Below are positions 37,274 to 44,987 of a stretch of 64,000 nucleotides of DNA, piece after piece; the first letter of the stretch is position 1, and each line of letters starts with the position of its first letter. The DNA lies in NCBI RefSeq assembly GCF_001655685.1, contig NZ_LYVF01000174.1:23759-87758 (forward strand), read 5' to 3'. Origin of the DNA: Desulfotomaculum copahuensis (GTDB lineage: Bacteria; Bacillota; Desulfotomaculia; Desulfotomaculales; Desulfovirgulaceae). The notes under the pieces were generated by a model. The model searched no databases. It was not told where the DNA came from and saw only the letters and a program-made list of their open reading frames with translations. A program made the translations under genes and the position numbers.

Positions 37274-39136
37274 TTATCTTGTCACCGGCGGGGGAAATCT
37301 CAACTCCGCCATGAAAGTGTCGCCGAAACCGGGCACCGCGGTCAGTTCCAGGTATTTGACCCGGCGGGCGACATCTTCCGCCCGCCGGCGTTCCGGCATG
37401 GAAAGCAGGGCCAGCCGGGCGCCGGTGCCGGCGGCGTTGCCCACCTGTCGGAAGCGCTCCGGGGGCAGCGCGGGGAACATGCCGATGGCCAGGGCGCTGG
37501 CCAGCTGCAGGTGGGTGCCGAAAGCGCCGGCCACCACCACCTGCTCGATATCCTCTTCCTTCAGGCCGGCCTCCCGGAGCAGGATTTTCGTCCCGCCGGC
37601 GATGGCCGCCTTGGCCAGTTGAATTTCACCGATGTCCTTCTGGGTGAGCACCAGGTCGTGTCCGGCGCCGCTTTGTTCCGCCGGCACCAGCAGGTATTCG
37701 GCGATTTTCTTTTCACCGGCCAAACGCACCCGGGGATGGCTGCGGTCCAAACGGCCGTTGTCATTGATCACACCTTCCCGGTACAGTTCAGCCACGGCGT
37801 CCAGCACGCCGGAACCGCAAATGCCCAACGGAGGCTGTCCGCCGATGGTCTCGAAATGCACCCGCCCGCCCCCGTCAGACAGACGCACCAGGCTGATGGC
37901 GCCGTCCACCGCCCGCATGCCCTGCTGGATTTGAGCGCCTTCAAAGGCCGGGCCGGAGGCGCAGGAGCAGGAGAGCATTTCCCCGCCCCGGGCGAGTACA
38001 ATTTCCGTATTGGTACCGATATCCAACCCCAGGGTGACTGCTTTTGCTTCATCAATGCGGCTGCCCAGGATCATGGCCACGTGATCGCCGCCGACAAAAC
38101 CGGCCACCGGCGGCATCAGGTAGGCCACCGCCCCCGGCGCCATGTCCAGTCCCAGTTCCCGTGCCTTCACTTCCACCGGCACTGCGGCTGCCGGCACATA
38201 GGGCGCCCTGGCCAACTGGCTTACAGGCAGACCCAGCAGCAGGTGGTGCATGGCCGTATTGCCCACGATCACGGCCTCTTCCACCGTTTGTAAAAAAACA
38301 CCGGCCTTTCCGGCCAGATCGTGCAACAGGCGGTTGAGCCCGTCTGTGATCACCCGTGTCATACGGCGATAGTTTTCCCTGCTTTCCAGGGCATAGGCCA
38401 GCCGGCTCATCACATCTTCACCATAGGCAATCTGGGGGTTCATGATCCCTTCCGCGGCCAGCAAGGCCCCGCTTGCCAAATCGATTAGAAAACCGGCCAC
38501 CTTGGTGGTGCCCAGATCCACCGCCAGCCCCAGCGGTTTGGGCGCCGGCACGGACCAGAAGATATTGCCCGCTTCCCGCCCGCGCACAGTGACCGTTGCC
38601 GCGCCGCCGGCGGCCAGCACCGGTTCGCAGCGCAACAGTTCCAGATCCACACGCACTTCCGGCAACCCGTAATCCGCCATCAGCGCCCGTTCCACCTGCT
38701 GCCATACTGGCTGTGGGAAATTGATGTTGGTGGGCTGCAATTTAATGACAAATCGTTTCACGGCCGGCTCCGGCACCACGGCCACATCTTCGCCGGCCAC
38801 CTGCAGTTCCTGCCGGCCGGTGAGGCTTTCCGGCGGGATCTCCACCTTGACCGGCCCCTGCACCGCCGCCTGGCAGGCCAGGCGGTAGCCGGCGGCCAGC
38901 TCTTCTTCCCTCAGCAGTCTTTTTTCCGCCTCCGTCAGGGGCGATAAATTTCCTTCCGCCACCCGCACCCGGCAGCGGCCGCACAGTCCCTTGCCACCGC
39001 AGGGGGCGACCACGCCGCCGCCGGAGAAGAGATCCATCCCCCGGGCCGCCTCCAGAATGGTCTGCCCCGCCGGCACCCGCACCCGCCGGCCAACGGGTTC
39101 AAAGTCAACCGTGCTATAGGCCCGGTCAATCTCCAC
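37274..39136 (-). CDS. Reductive activator of corrinoid proteins (ASKHA ATPase, DUF4445)
   Basis: A 620-residue RACE/RamA-type protein that uses ATP to reduce inactive Co(II) corrinoid to Co(I). An N-terminal [2Fe-2S] domain has CGGKGLCGRCRV near residue 46 and a fourth Cys in YRLACQ. After a linker, the ASKHA ATPase part starts LGLAVDLGTTKVAGFLIDL near residue 208 and includes AVIVGNTAMHHLLLGLP, TLGLDIGTNTEIVLA and VVVAGAFGTHL. GTG 39136 follows GGAGG. It lies between a corrinoid protein and a UroD-type methyltransferase and probably serves both corrinoid proteins in this cluster. Confidence 0.92.
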   Translation of the reverse strand: MEIDRAYSTVDFEPVGRRVRVPAGQTILEAARGMDLFSGGGVVAPCGGKGLCGRCRVRVAEGNLSPLTEAEKRLLREEELAAGYRLACQAAVQGPVKVEIPPESLTGRQELQVAGEDVAVVPEPAVKRFVIKLQPTNINFPQPVWQQVERALMADYGLPEVRVDLELLRCEPVLAAGGAATVTVRGREAGNIFWSVPAPKPLGLAVDLGTTKVAGFLIDLASGALLAAEGIMNPQIAYGEDVMSRLAYALESRENYRRMTRVITDGLNRLLHDLAGKAGVFLQTVEEAVIVGNTAMHHLLLGLPVSQLARAPYVPAAAVPVEVKARELGLDMAPGAVAYLMPPVAGFVGGDHVAMILGSRIDEAKAVTLGLDIGTNTEIVLARGGEMLSCSCASGPAFEGAQIQQGMRAVDGAISLVRLSDGGGRVHFETIGGQPPLGICGSGVLDAVAELYREGVINDNGRLDRSHPRVRLAGEKKIAEYLLVPAEQSGAGHDLVLTQKDIGEIQLAKAAIAGGTKILLREAGLKEEDIEQVVVAGAFGTHLQLASALAIGMFPALPPERFRQVGNAAGTGARLALLSMPERRRAEDVARRVKYLELTAVPGFGDTFMAELRFPPPVTR

Positions 39137-39226
39137 GCGCCATCGCCTCCAATGTTTCCTGGTTTGTTTCCTGGCAGATCTGGGCCCATATAACCGGGCA
39201 AAGATTCCACGATTTACTCAACGGGT

Positions 39227-39859
39227 TTATACCCCGTTCCATTGCAGACACAATTCCACGCCCCGGCGGGCATCGGTCACCCATTCATCCGCCCCGGCAT
39301 ATTGTTTTACCCGTTCATTGACCAGGCCGCCGATCAACACCCGTATCCGCCGGTCCTGATCAACCAGCCGCGCCAGACGCACCGTGCGCTGCATCGCCTC
39401 AAAGCAGGAGGTAAGCAGGCTGGACAGGCAGAGGATTTTTGCCCCGGTTTTGTCCAGCCAGTAAATGAATTTGTCCGGCGGCACATTCACTCCCAGATCG
39501 TAGACCTGAAAACCGTGGCAACGCAAAAGGGAAATGGTGATGTTCTTGCCGATGTCGTGAATATCCCCTTCCACTGTGCCGAACACAATCTTTCCCGCCG
39601 CGGGGGGCTTTTCCCCGCTCATCAGCACCGGATTCAGAATTTGCATGATTTCCTGAAAAATTTCCGCGGACAACACCAGATCCCCCAGGAAGTATTCTCC
39701 CCGGGAATAGCGTTCCCCCACCGCGGCCAGACCGCTTTTGCACTCCTCCACAATATCCAGCGGCGGCGCACCGGCCAGCATCCGTTCCTGAACTAGTTCC
39801 AGAGCCAGGTTTTCATTTAACTCGCTAAGGGCCGAAACCAGTGACGGCAAATCAATCAC
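39227..39859 (-). CDS. Corrinoid protein of methyltransferase system (copy 2)
   Basis: A 210-residue methionine-synthase-like corrinoid protein. The helical cap (about residues 1-85) includes RYSRGEYFLGDLVLSAEIF; the cobalamin-binding domain has EGDIHDIGKN (DxHxxG) near residue 100, whose histidine coordinates cobalt, plus a LSSLLTS loop. The GTG start overlaps the upstream GntR gene by 8 bases; a TTG 9 bases downstream is possible. It carries methyl groups between a UroD-type methyltransferase and the MeTr-type enzyme, and should be reactivated by the RACE protein encoded next. Confidence 0.9.
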   Translation of the reverse strand: MIDLPSLVSALSELNENLALELVQERMLAGAPPLDIVEECKSGLAAVGERYSRGEYFLGDLVLSAEIFQEIMQILNPVLMSGEKPPAAGKIVFGTVEGDIHDIGKNITISLLRCHGFQVYDLGVNVPPDKFIYWLDKTGAKILCLSSLLTSCFEAMQRTVRLARLVDQDRRIRVLIGGLVNERVKQYAGADEWVTDARRGVELCLQWNGV

Positions 39860-40637
39860 CCCCGGTTAAAGGACGTACTTCCGAAACCAGTTCGTACCGG
39901 TCGCCGCGGTAGACAAAGAAGCCCCACCCCACCGGGCTGTCGTCGGCGGCGAAAAGAAACTGCTCCACACACAATACCGGCGACCCGGACGGCACCTGCA
40001 ACAGGGCGGCGTCGCCGTCCGCCGCCGTCCCCGCCCGCAGCACCATCCGGCTGCGTACGGGCAGCACCTCGTTATGCAGGGCAATCACTTCCGAAAAGGC
40101 ACGGTATTGCAGTTCATTTTCCAGCACCGGCCGTCCCCGGTTATAGCGCATATACTTGCGTTCCAAAGCAATGGGCACATTGCCGGCCAGCAGCAGCCGG
40201 CACAGGTGCAACACCCGCCCGCCTTCCGCCAGGGCCAACCGGGCGGCCACCTCCGGTGCGGCCCGGAGCACCCGGGCGGCGATTAATTTCGCCTCCGGCT
40301 CCAATCCGCGCTGCTGCATTTCCCGGTGAAACTCGTCCAGCGTAAAGACGGCCCGGTCCAGCGCCGGCCGGGAGACAAAAGTACCCCGGCCCTGACAGGC
40401 ATGTACCAGTCCCCGTTCGGCCAGCACACTCAGACACTTACGCACGGTCATGCGGCTTATTTCATACTCTTTGCCCAAATCCGTTTCCGAAGGCAAAGAA
40501 TCGCCGGCTTTCAGTTCCCCGGACAATATTTTCTGCTCCAGGATACGGGCCAGTTGAAAATAAGGCGGCACAAAGGAATTCTTGTCAATCTTGTCACCAG
40601 CCAAAAGTTGTACCTGCCTTCCATAAACATTTATCAT
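39852..40637 (-). CDS. GntR/HutC-family regulator
   Basis: A 261-residue regulator. The N-terminal winged helix reads LPSETDLGKEYEISRMTVRKCLSVLAERGLV, followed by GRGTFVSRP and a C-terminal UTRA ligand domain (about residues 100-250). The start at 40637 is uncertain; a TTG near 40600 is an alternative. It overlaps the next gene, a corrinoid protein, so it is part of that transcript and is the likely sensor of the methyl donor or a breakdown product. Confidence 0.88.
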   Translation of the reverse strand: MINVYGRQVQLLAGDKIDKNSFVPPYFQLARILEQKILSGELKAGDSLPSETDLGKEYEISRMTVRKCLSVLAERGLVHACQGRGTFVSRPALDRAVFTLDEFHREMQQRGLEPEAKLIAARVLRAAPEVAARLALAEGGRVLHLCRLLLAGNVPIALERKYMRYNRGRPVLENELQYRAFSEVIALHNEVLPVRSRMVLRAGTAADGDAALLQVPSGSPVLCVEQFLFAADDSPVGWGFFVYRGDRYELVSEVRPLTGGD

Positions 40638-40806
40638 TAAATCAGTTGGCCCCCGGGCATTGTCCGGGCATCCCCGCTACAAAAACGCCGGGCTGCCGGT
40701 AAGACGTTGGAAGCATCCCGTGGACAAATGGCATGTAACAGTTGAGACCCGGTAAAATTGATTAAAAGCCTATTTACTTCATCTTAGCGATCATTGTCAC
40801 ATCCTG

Positions 40807-41550
40807 TCAAGACGGCCGTCCGGATCCCGGTGCTGATGCATCATGTCTTATGTGTGTGTCAGCATGCCCGGATCCAGCCCGGCTCAAAGGACAGCTCCGC
40901 TTCAAATGACAGTAATGGCAGTGGTTTTCCGCACTTTCCGGCAGGTCGCGCCCCACCCCCATAACCAGGCTGACCGTCTTTTTCGGCAGCATCAGCCCGC
41001 TTGCCAACACACGCACGCCCAAATCCGCCGGCTGCAGCAAATCAAAAATCACCCGTTGATCCTGCAGCTCCGGCCAGTAGGAATGGCCCGGTCCCAGGGA
41101 AATGGTCGTCTTTAAACCGCGGTCCTGGAACTGTTCCGTAATCAAGCCGGCCAGCTGCCGTCCGGCGGCATCGATGAACGCCGAACCGGCCGCGTCCAGC
41201 ACATAGGCTTCCGCCGGCAGCCTATGCCGGCTGTATTCCTCCACCCGCCGGTCGATGGCTTCGCCCAGGGTGACGATAATCAGCACCAGGCTTTCCGCCG
41301 GACCGGCCAGGCGGGCCAGCAGGCGGCTGGTCAAAACCCCCCCGCCGGCCAGGCGGATCCACCTCTCGCCGGCTTCCGCCACCGCCACCGTCCGGCTCAC
41401 CCCCCGGGGCCGGACCAACCGCTGCGCTTCCTGCAGCATCCTCCGGTGCAGTTCGCGTGTGGCCGGCTGCGGGGGCTGCTGGTAACCGGCCCCTTCGGCG
41501 CGGTAGATATCCTCCGTGGTGATTTCAACCTGCAAGTCATAGAAGTTCAT
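40807..41550 (-). CDS. MetH activation-domain-like protein
   Basis: A 247-residue protein related to the vitamin B12-dependent methionine synthase activation domain, often encoded beside MeTr genes in acetogens and methanol or methoxydotroph clusters. Visible are LGEAIDRRVEEYS, YVLDAAGSAFIDAAGRQL and a SAM-binding-like SLGPGHSYWPELQDQ. The C-terminus has a cysteine/histidine cluster (HCHYCHLKRSCPL) suggesting metal or Fe-S binding. Its start overlaps the stop of the MeTr gene (ATGA). It probably helps keep the corrinoid protein active; the exact function is unproven. Confidence 0.82.
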   Translation of the reverse strand: MNFYDLQVEITTEDIYRAEGAGYQQPPQPATRELHRRMLQEAQRLVRPRGVSRTVAVAEAGERWIRLAGGGVLTSRLLARLAGPAESLVLIIVTLGEAIDRRVEEYSRHRLPAEAYVLDAAGSAFIDAAGRQLAGLITEQFQDRGLKTTISLGPGHSYWPELQDQRVIFDLLQPADLGVRVLASGLMLPKKTVSLVMGVGRDLPESAENHCHYCHLKRSCPLSRAGSGHADTHIRHDASAPGSGRPS

Positions 41551-42350
41551 TTTCCACCCAGCCTTCCCTGCCGGAAAGCACGGATGTACTCCAGACAGAA
41601 CCGGTCCCGGTCCAGCAGCGCTTCCGTAGCGTAAATTAAAGCCATAGCCGTACTGTCGGTGGGATCAATGATTACCGTATCCAGCCCGTGCTCAATGCTC
41701 AGCACCAGAAAGGCGCGGTTCAGGTGCCTGCGCTCCGGCAGGCCGTGGGATACGTTGCTCAGCCCGGAAACCAGGTGCAAGCCGGGAAATTGCTCCCGCA
41801 TTTCCGACATGGTCTGCAGCGCGTTCAGCGCGGCGCCGGTGCTGGTACCAACGGAACGGATCAAAGGATCAAAATATATGTCCTCCAAGGGAAGGCCGTC
41901 ATCCAGCAATCTGTTGATTAACTTGCTCCCGGTTTCCATAGCCTGGATACCATCTTTGGGTAGGCCCCTTTCGTCCATGCACAGGGCCACCACCGCCGCT
42001 CCGTATTCTTTGATTAAGGGCAGGACATGGCTGTACCTTTCCCCCTCCGCGCTGATCGAGTTGATCAGCGCCCTGCCCCGGTGCACGGCCAAGGCTGCCG
42101 CCAACGCCGCCGGATTGGGGCTGTCAATGCACAAAGGCACATCCACCGCCTCCTGCACTGTTTTGACCAGCCATTCCAGACAGGACGGTTCTTCTTCCCT
42201 GGTCAGCGTGCCGCAGTTGACATCCAACATCCGCGCACCGGCATTCACCTGCATTTTGGCCTCCGCCTGAATAAAAGCCGTATCTTTAACCTGCACCGCC
42301 CGGGCAATGAACTGGCGGGTGGAATTGATCCGTTCGCCAATGATGAACAT
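41547..42350 (-). CDS. Tetrahydrofolate:corrinoid methyltransferase (MtvA/AcsE-like)
   Basis: A 267-residue member of the pterin-binding (DHPS-like TIM barrel) methyltransferases. The opening MFIIGERINSTRQFIARAV is typical of MeTr/MtvA/AcsE proteins, followed by MLDVNCGTLTREE, PLCIDSPNP and GLSNVSHGLPER. It would pass a methyl group from the corrinoid protein to tetrahydrofolate, feeding the Wood-Ljungdahl pathway. AAGAAGGGATG precedes the ATG. With the UroD-type methyltransferase and corrinoid protein upstream it resembles the three-part O-demethylase of Moorella (MtvABC). Confidence 0.9.
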   Translation of the reverse strand: MFIIGERINSTRQFIARAVQVKDTAFIQAEAKMQVNAGARMLDVNCGTLTREEEPSCLEWLVKTVQEAVDVPLCIDSPNPAALAAALAVHRGRALINSISAEGERYSHVLPLIKEYGAAVVALCMDERGLPKDGIQAMETGSKLINRLLDDGLPLEDIYFDPLIRSVGTSTGAALNALQTMSEMREQFPGLHLVSGLSNVSHGLPERRHLNRAFLVLSIEHGLDTVIIDPTDSTAMALIYATEALLDRDRFCLEYIRAFRQGRLGGK

Positions 42351-42615
42351 AAAAACATCCCTTCTTTAAAAAAATATCCATGCCATTGAGGCGTAACCAG
42401 TGGAGAATGAACATCACCGGATTTATGTGAAAGTGGCCGTTCTTGAAGGTGGTGGCCGTAGCGGAAAAGCGACTGGCGCAGGTCCGGAAACGAAACACGG
42501 CGCGGCTGAGGCAAGTAAACCGGCAGCAAATCGCGCGTCTGAAATTATCATTTAGAGCCCTGGATATGCGCAAGGGGACTGCCGCAGTTCCGGGCAGCCC
42601 CCTAAAACCTGTGCT

Positions 42616-42762
42616 CTAGAAAGTGGCCAGCCACATAACAAAGAAAAAGATCAAATCTTCACCCAAATCCCAGGCCCGGGCGATGATTTCCTCATCACCG
42701 GCGATGTTGGCGTATTCCTTTCTTTTTTCCAGCCACGGAACGCTTAATGCCGTCTGTTCCAT
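42616..42762 (-). CDS. Small 48-residue protein in the methyltransferase cluster
   Basis: An open frame from ATG 42762 to TAG 42616, 12 bases after the UroD-type gene. The first part is charged (VPWLEKRKEYANIAGDEEI) and the last part hydrophobic (DLIFFFVMWLATF), so a membrane-peripheral or partner peptide is possible. AGGGGGTG lies upstream. It is not recognised as a known family. A GC-rich hairpin (about 42572-42602) follows. Confidence 0.5.
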   Translation of the reverse strand: MEQTALSVPWLEKRKEYANIAGDEEIIARAWDLGEDLIFFFVMWLATF

Positions 42763-42774
42763 CAAATGCACCCC

Positions 42775-43956
42775 CTATTTTTTATAAACACCATACTCAC
42801 GGACAAAGCGGTTGACGGCGCGGATGTTTTCCGCCTTTGCGTCATTGGGTGAAAGCAGCGACTTGTCGGTGGTAAAGATAAACCCGCCGCCCGGCGCGAC
42901 TGTATCAATCAATTCCCTGGCGTATGCAATCACTTCTTCCTCTGTACCGTAATTTAATAGTGTGGTCGGCAGATTGCCGGCCAGGCACATGGTATTGCCC
43001 AGCACAGCCTTGGCCTTTTTCATGTCGGTGCTTTCCATCAATCCGATCACCTTGCCCCGGGGCAGTTCGGTAAGGAACTCCAGGAAGGGCTCCCAGTCGC
43101 CCTCGAAGAAAATGATACAGGTATATCCCGTTTCAGCCAGCGTCTCTACCAGGCGGCGGAAAGTGGGCCAGTAAAATTCCTTGAAATCCACTGGACGAAG
43201 GAAAGTGGCGATGTGCAGGGGGATGAAGATGGGCGGGAAACCGGCCGGCGGGCCGCCGAAGGAAATCTTCGCCATCCGGATCATCAGGGGCAGTAAAGCT
43301 TCGCAGGCCGCCTTGACATCATCGGGCCGCCGCTTGATGTCCAGGATAATCCCCTTGAAGCCGCGGTAATAATCTTCGATCACATCCAGCGGCGCAATGG
43401 TGGTTCCGGCGGCCAGTACGGGCATACCGTAGACCTGCTTCCACTTTTCAAAAACAGGTCCAAAAAATGAAAGATACTGCATGAAAAGCATGGCTCCCTT
43501 GGCCAGCGCCAGGGAATTGCGCGGGAAGGGACGGGCCAGTTCGGAATAACGACGGGGTAAAATCTTGTGCACCGTATAGGCATAGGGATCGGCAATAAAC
43601 TCCGGGTATTCCTCGGGCAGCATGGGCGATGCCTCCGGATGCTGCAGGGAGGAATGAGCCGAAGTGGATTGCCCGGCAAAGGCAAACTGAGTGTTGCCCA
43701 GCGCCTCGTATACCGGCGCGGGCCGTGTGCCCAGGGGAGGAAAAACACAGTCCCAGTCAAAATCTTCAATCACTTTTTCAAATGCCTTGACCAGTTTTTC
43801 ATAGTCGTAAGCAATTTCCTGGATGGTATAACCGGCATAACCGGCAGCCCAGGTATCGATCATGGATAAAACCGGAACCCGATCCGGCTCTTCCAGACTG
43901 ATAGCCTTCTGAATCCTTTCCATCCGCTGTTGATAAAGCTCCGCCGGACTGGACAT
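42775..43956 (-). CDS. UroD-family methyltransferase (MtvB-like, O-demethylase candidate)
   Basis: A 393-residue member of the uroporphyrinogen decarboxylase/MtaA superfamily. Length and motifs fit methyltransferases that demethylate methoxylated aromatics or similar donors: VPVLSMIDTWAAGYAG near the N-terminus, GYTCIIFFEGDWEPFLEFL near residue 275 and CLAGNLPTTLLNYGT near 325. It starts directly at the stop of the corrinoid protein gene (43957-43959), and a MeTr-type gene lies downstream. The substrate cannot be set by sequence; methoxyaromatics are the best analogy, methylamines or betaines being less likely since no MttB-type gene is present. Confidence 0.85.
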   Translation of the reverse strand: MSSPAELYQQRMERIQKAISLEEPDRVPVLSMIDTWAAGYAGYTIQEIAYDYEKLVKAFEKVIEDFDWDCVFPPLGTRPAPVYEALGNTQFAFAGQSTSAHSSLQHPEASPMLPEEYPEFIADPYAYTVHKILPRRYSELARPFPRNSLALAKGAMLFMQYLSFFGPVFEKWKQVYGMPVLAAGTTIAPLDVIEDYYRGFKGIILDIKRRPDDVKAACEALLPLMIRMAKISFGGPPAGFPPIFIPLHIATFLRPVDFKEFYWPTFRRLVETLAETGYTCIIFFEGDWEPFLEFLTELPRGKVIGLMESTDMKKAKAVLGNTMCLAGNLPTTLLNYGTEEEVIAYARELIDTVAPGGGFIFTTDKSLLSPNDAKAENIRAVNRFVREYGVYKK

Positions 43957-44595
43957 TCAACTCACCACCCATTTCTTGCAGATTTCTACTCCCTCGGCCG
44001 CGCTGCGGGTAAACGCGTCCGCGCCGACCCGCTCGCAAACCTTCGCGGTGACCGGGTTGCCGCCAATAATCACCTTTACCTCATCCCTTACTCCTGCTTC
44101 CTTCAGCGCATCCACCGTATTCTTCATGGAATCCAGGGCCAGGGTGAGCAGGCCGCTGATGCCGACAATTTGCGGTTTTATCTCTTTCACTGCCGCGACA
44201 AAACGCTGCACGGGGACATTGATACCCAGATCGTGTACTTCAAACCCGGCCGCCTCAAGCATATCACGCACAATATTTTTCCCGATATCATGCAGATCAC
44301 CATCGGCCGTACCAAGTACCACCCTGCCCAGACGGCCGCCGCTGCCCGCCTTGATCAGCGGTCTGAAACGTGTCATTACCTGCTGCAAAATCTCAGCGGC
44401 GAAAATCAATTCAGCCAGAAAATATTCCCCGCTTTCAAAACGCTTGCCCACTTCCGACATGCCGTCCTGACAAGCCTTGATCGCTTCGTTCAACTGCTCC
44501 GGGGAAGGATTGCCGGCCAGGAATTGATCCACCCAGCCAAGTATCTTTTTTTCTTCCAGGTTGCCCATGGCTGTCGCCAGTTCTTTCATATCCAT
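43957..44595 (-). CDS. Corrinoid protein of methyltransferase system (copy 1, MtvC-like)
   Basis: A 212-residue corrinoid protein. The helical cap includes RFESGEYFLAELIFAAEIL and the cobalamin-binding motif is DGDLHDIGKN near residue 99, followed by VGISGLLTLAL and the phosphate loop VIIGGNPVT. ATG 44595 is preceded by AGGAGGTG; the frame to 44868 adds non-homologous residues. It opens the cluster and is paired with the UroD-type methyltransferase that starts on the next base. Its divergent neighbour is the beta-oxidation operon. Confidence 0.92.
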   Translation of the reverse strand: MDMKELATAMGNLEEKKILGWVDQFLAGNPSPEQLNEAIKACQDGMSEVGKRFESGEYFLAELIFAAEILQQVMTRFRPLIKAGSGGRLGRVVLGTADGDLHDIGKNIVRDMLEAAGFEVHDLGINVPVQRFVAAVKEIKPQIVGISGLLTLALDSMKNTVDALKEAGVRDEVKVIIGGNPVTAKVCERVGADAFTRSAAEGVEICKKWVVS

Positions 44596-44902
44596 GCATT
44601 TATACACCTCCTGAAAATTTAAGTGACAGCGGCAGGAACCTTTGACCTTCACCACCTCCAATCCCGCTCCGGCGGTGGCACGGCGGAAACCCGGACAGCA
44701 AATGCAGTTCATGCCCCCTCGAAGCACATTGTTAAAAAGCCGGCCGGACCGGAATATTAAAATTGAGAACTGCACAAAATACTGGGCTGCACCGGCAAAG
44801 CGGCTATACGTATATACAACTGTACTTTTTCTTTCGATATCACGACACAAAATCCTGCCTCTCTGCAAAAATTTTTCAAATAATTTTTATTGCGAAAACC
44901 TC

Positions 44903-44931
44903 TTGACCGGAGGGAAAAAATGAAATATTCT
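44903..44931 (+). promoter_or_regulatory. Sigma-A promoter of the fad operon
   Basis: TTGACC, 17 bases, TATTCT, putting the start of transcription near 44938, about 50 bases ahead of the fadB-like ATG. Confidence 0.75.
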
Positions 44932-44946
44932 AGTCTCATAGATGAC

Positions 44947-44964
44947 TGAATGCTCACTCATTAT
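44947..44964. promoter_or_regulatory. Candidate FadR operator (fad operon)
   Basis: TGAATGC-TCAC-TCATTAT fits the Bacillus-type FadR palindrome (TGAATGA-N4-TCATTCA) at 11 of 14 arm positions. It lies just after the predicted transcript start, a repressor position. A TetR-type fadR gene is in the same region. Confidence 0.55.
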
Positions 44965-44987
44965 CTTGACCAAAGGAGGATCCGTTT

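Larger units (their letters stand above)
44596..44987. other. Divergent intergenic region with fad promoter
   Basis: 392 bases between the methyltransferase cluster and the fad genes. It holds the promoter and FadR-like operator of the fad genes; nothing else is recognised. Confidence 0.6.
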
